Positions 14,983 through 15,095 of a stretch of 15,095 nucleotides of DNA are shown here, one piece after another. The notes beneath the pieces are model-generated. The model made no database searches and had not been told where the DNA came from. It saw nothing but the letters and a program-made list of their open reading frames with translations. Position numbers and translations under genes: made by a program. The first letter of the stretch is position 1, and each line of letters opens with the position of its first letter. The stretch comes from an uncultured Mailhella sp. (GTDB lineage: Bacteria; Desulfobacterota; Desulfovibrionia; Desulfovibrionales; Desulfovibrionaceae): the NCBI GenBank assembly GCA_910577155.1, contig CAJTMS010000049.1:1-15095 (forward strand). The letters run 5' to 3'.

Positions 14983-15095
14983 AGAGCAAAAATTTTATCA
15001 GCAAGTTTCACTTTGCCGGCAAGATTTGATTTTTGCAGAGATTTGAATTTTCTTATTTTCTATTTTTCATTTTTATAGAGAATATTTTTTGCAGG
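14983..15095. repeat. Direct repeat, copy 2, running to the window end
   Basis: Matches copy 1 at a constant offset of 324 bases, up to the final base of the window, so its true right end is not seen. If the similarity continues beyond GCAGG, the element is a tandem array with a 324-base period and not just two flanking repeats. Confidence 0.9.

Noticed and set aside
14659..15095. The repeats considered as a CRISPR array
   Set aside because: The repeat is 113 bases and the single spacer 211 bases, far outside CRISPR unit sizes, and no Cas gene is present.
14659..15095. The repeats considered as ends of an insertion sequence
   Set aside because: They are direct repeats, not inverted ones, and the 211-base interior has no transposase.

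Overview
The window reads as ordinary chromosome from a moderately AT-rich, anaerobic, sulfate- or sulfite-reducer-like bacterium, probably related to Desulfovibrionaceae. The basis is a fused LutB-LutA type lactate oxidation protein next to a LutC protein and an LctP/LldP lactate permease, plus a CoA-disulfide-reductase/rhodanese flavoprotein. The taxonomic call is inference from gene content and recalled Desulfovibrio loci; no rRNA or other marker gene is present.

Layout from left to right. Positions 1-140 hold an open frame that may be the tail of a gene cut by the window edge, overlapping two perfect inverted repeats. A plus-strand polytopic membrane protein of the nucleoside-recognition/Gate type (371-1324) converges on a minus-strand membrane-anchored diguanylate cyclase (1388-3307). 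After an intrinsic terminator comes a tight minus-strand lactate operon, transcribed lutC (7438-8070), fused lutB-lutA (5288-7423), lactate permease (3550-5271). Its gaps are 14 and 16 bases, and a candidate promoter and a small dyad sit upstream of lutC. A roughly 530-base AT-rich intergenic region separates it from a monocistronic minus-strand CoA-disulfide-reductase/rhodanese gene (8609-10336), which has its own promoter and terminator. Upstream of that is a two-gene minus-strand unit: an unrecognised multi-pass membrane protein (11286-12188) followed by a YgjP/DUF45-type zinc metallopeptidase (10398-11273). A divergent AT-rich region leads into the plus-strand groES-groEL operon (12411-14372), closed by a strong terminator. 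The last 600 bases carry no convincing gene. They contain two nearly identical 113-base direct repeats 324 bases apart, the second running off the window end, with a 13-bp perfect hairpin on the first copy and GC-rich hairpins between the copies.

Functionally, the lactate permease imports lactate and the LutABC-type iron-sulfur proteins oxidise it to pyruvate, feeding respiration. The flavoprotein probably handles persulfide, polysulfide or CoA-disulfide chemistry in a sulfidic, low-redox cell. The diguanylate cyclase ties an extracytoplasmic signal to c-di-GMP. GroESL is housekeeping protein folding. No CRISPR array, transposase, rRNA or tRNA was seen. The least explained feature is the repeat region at the right edge.
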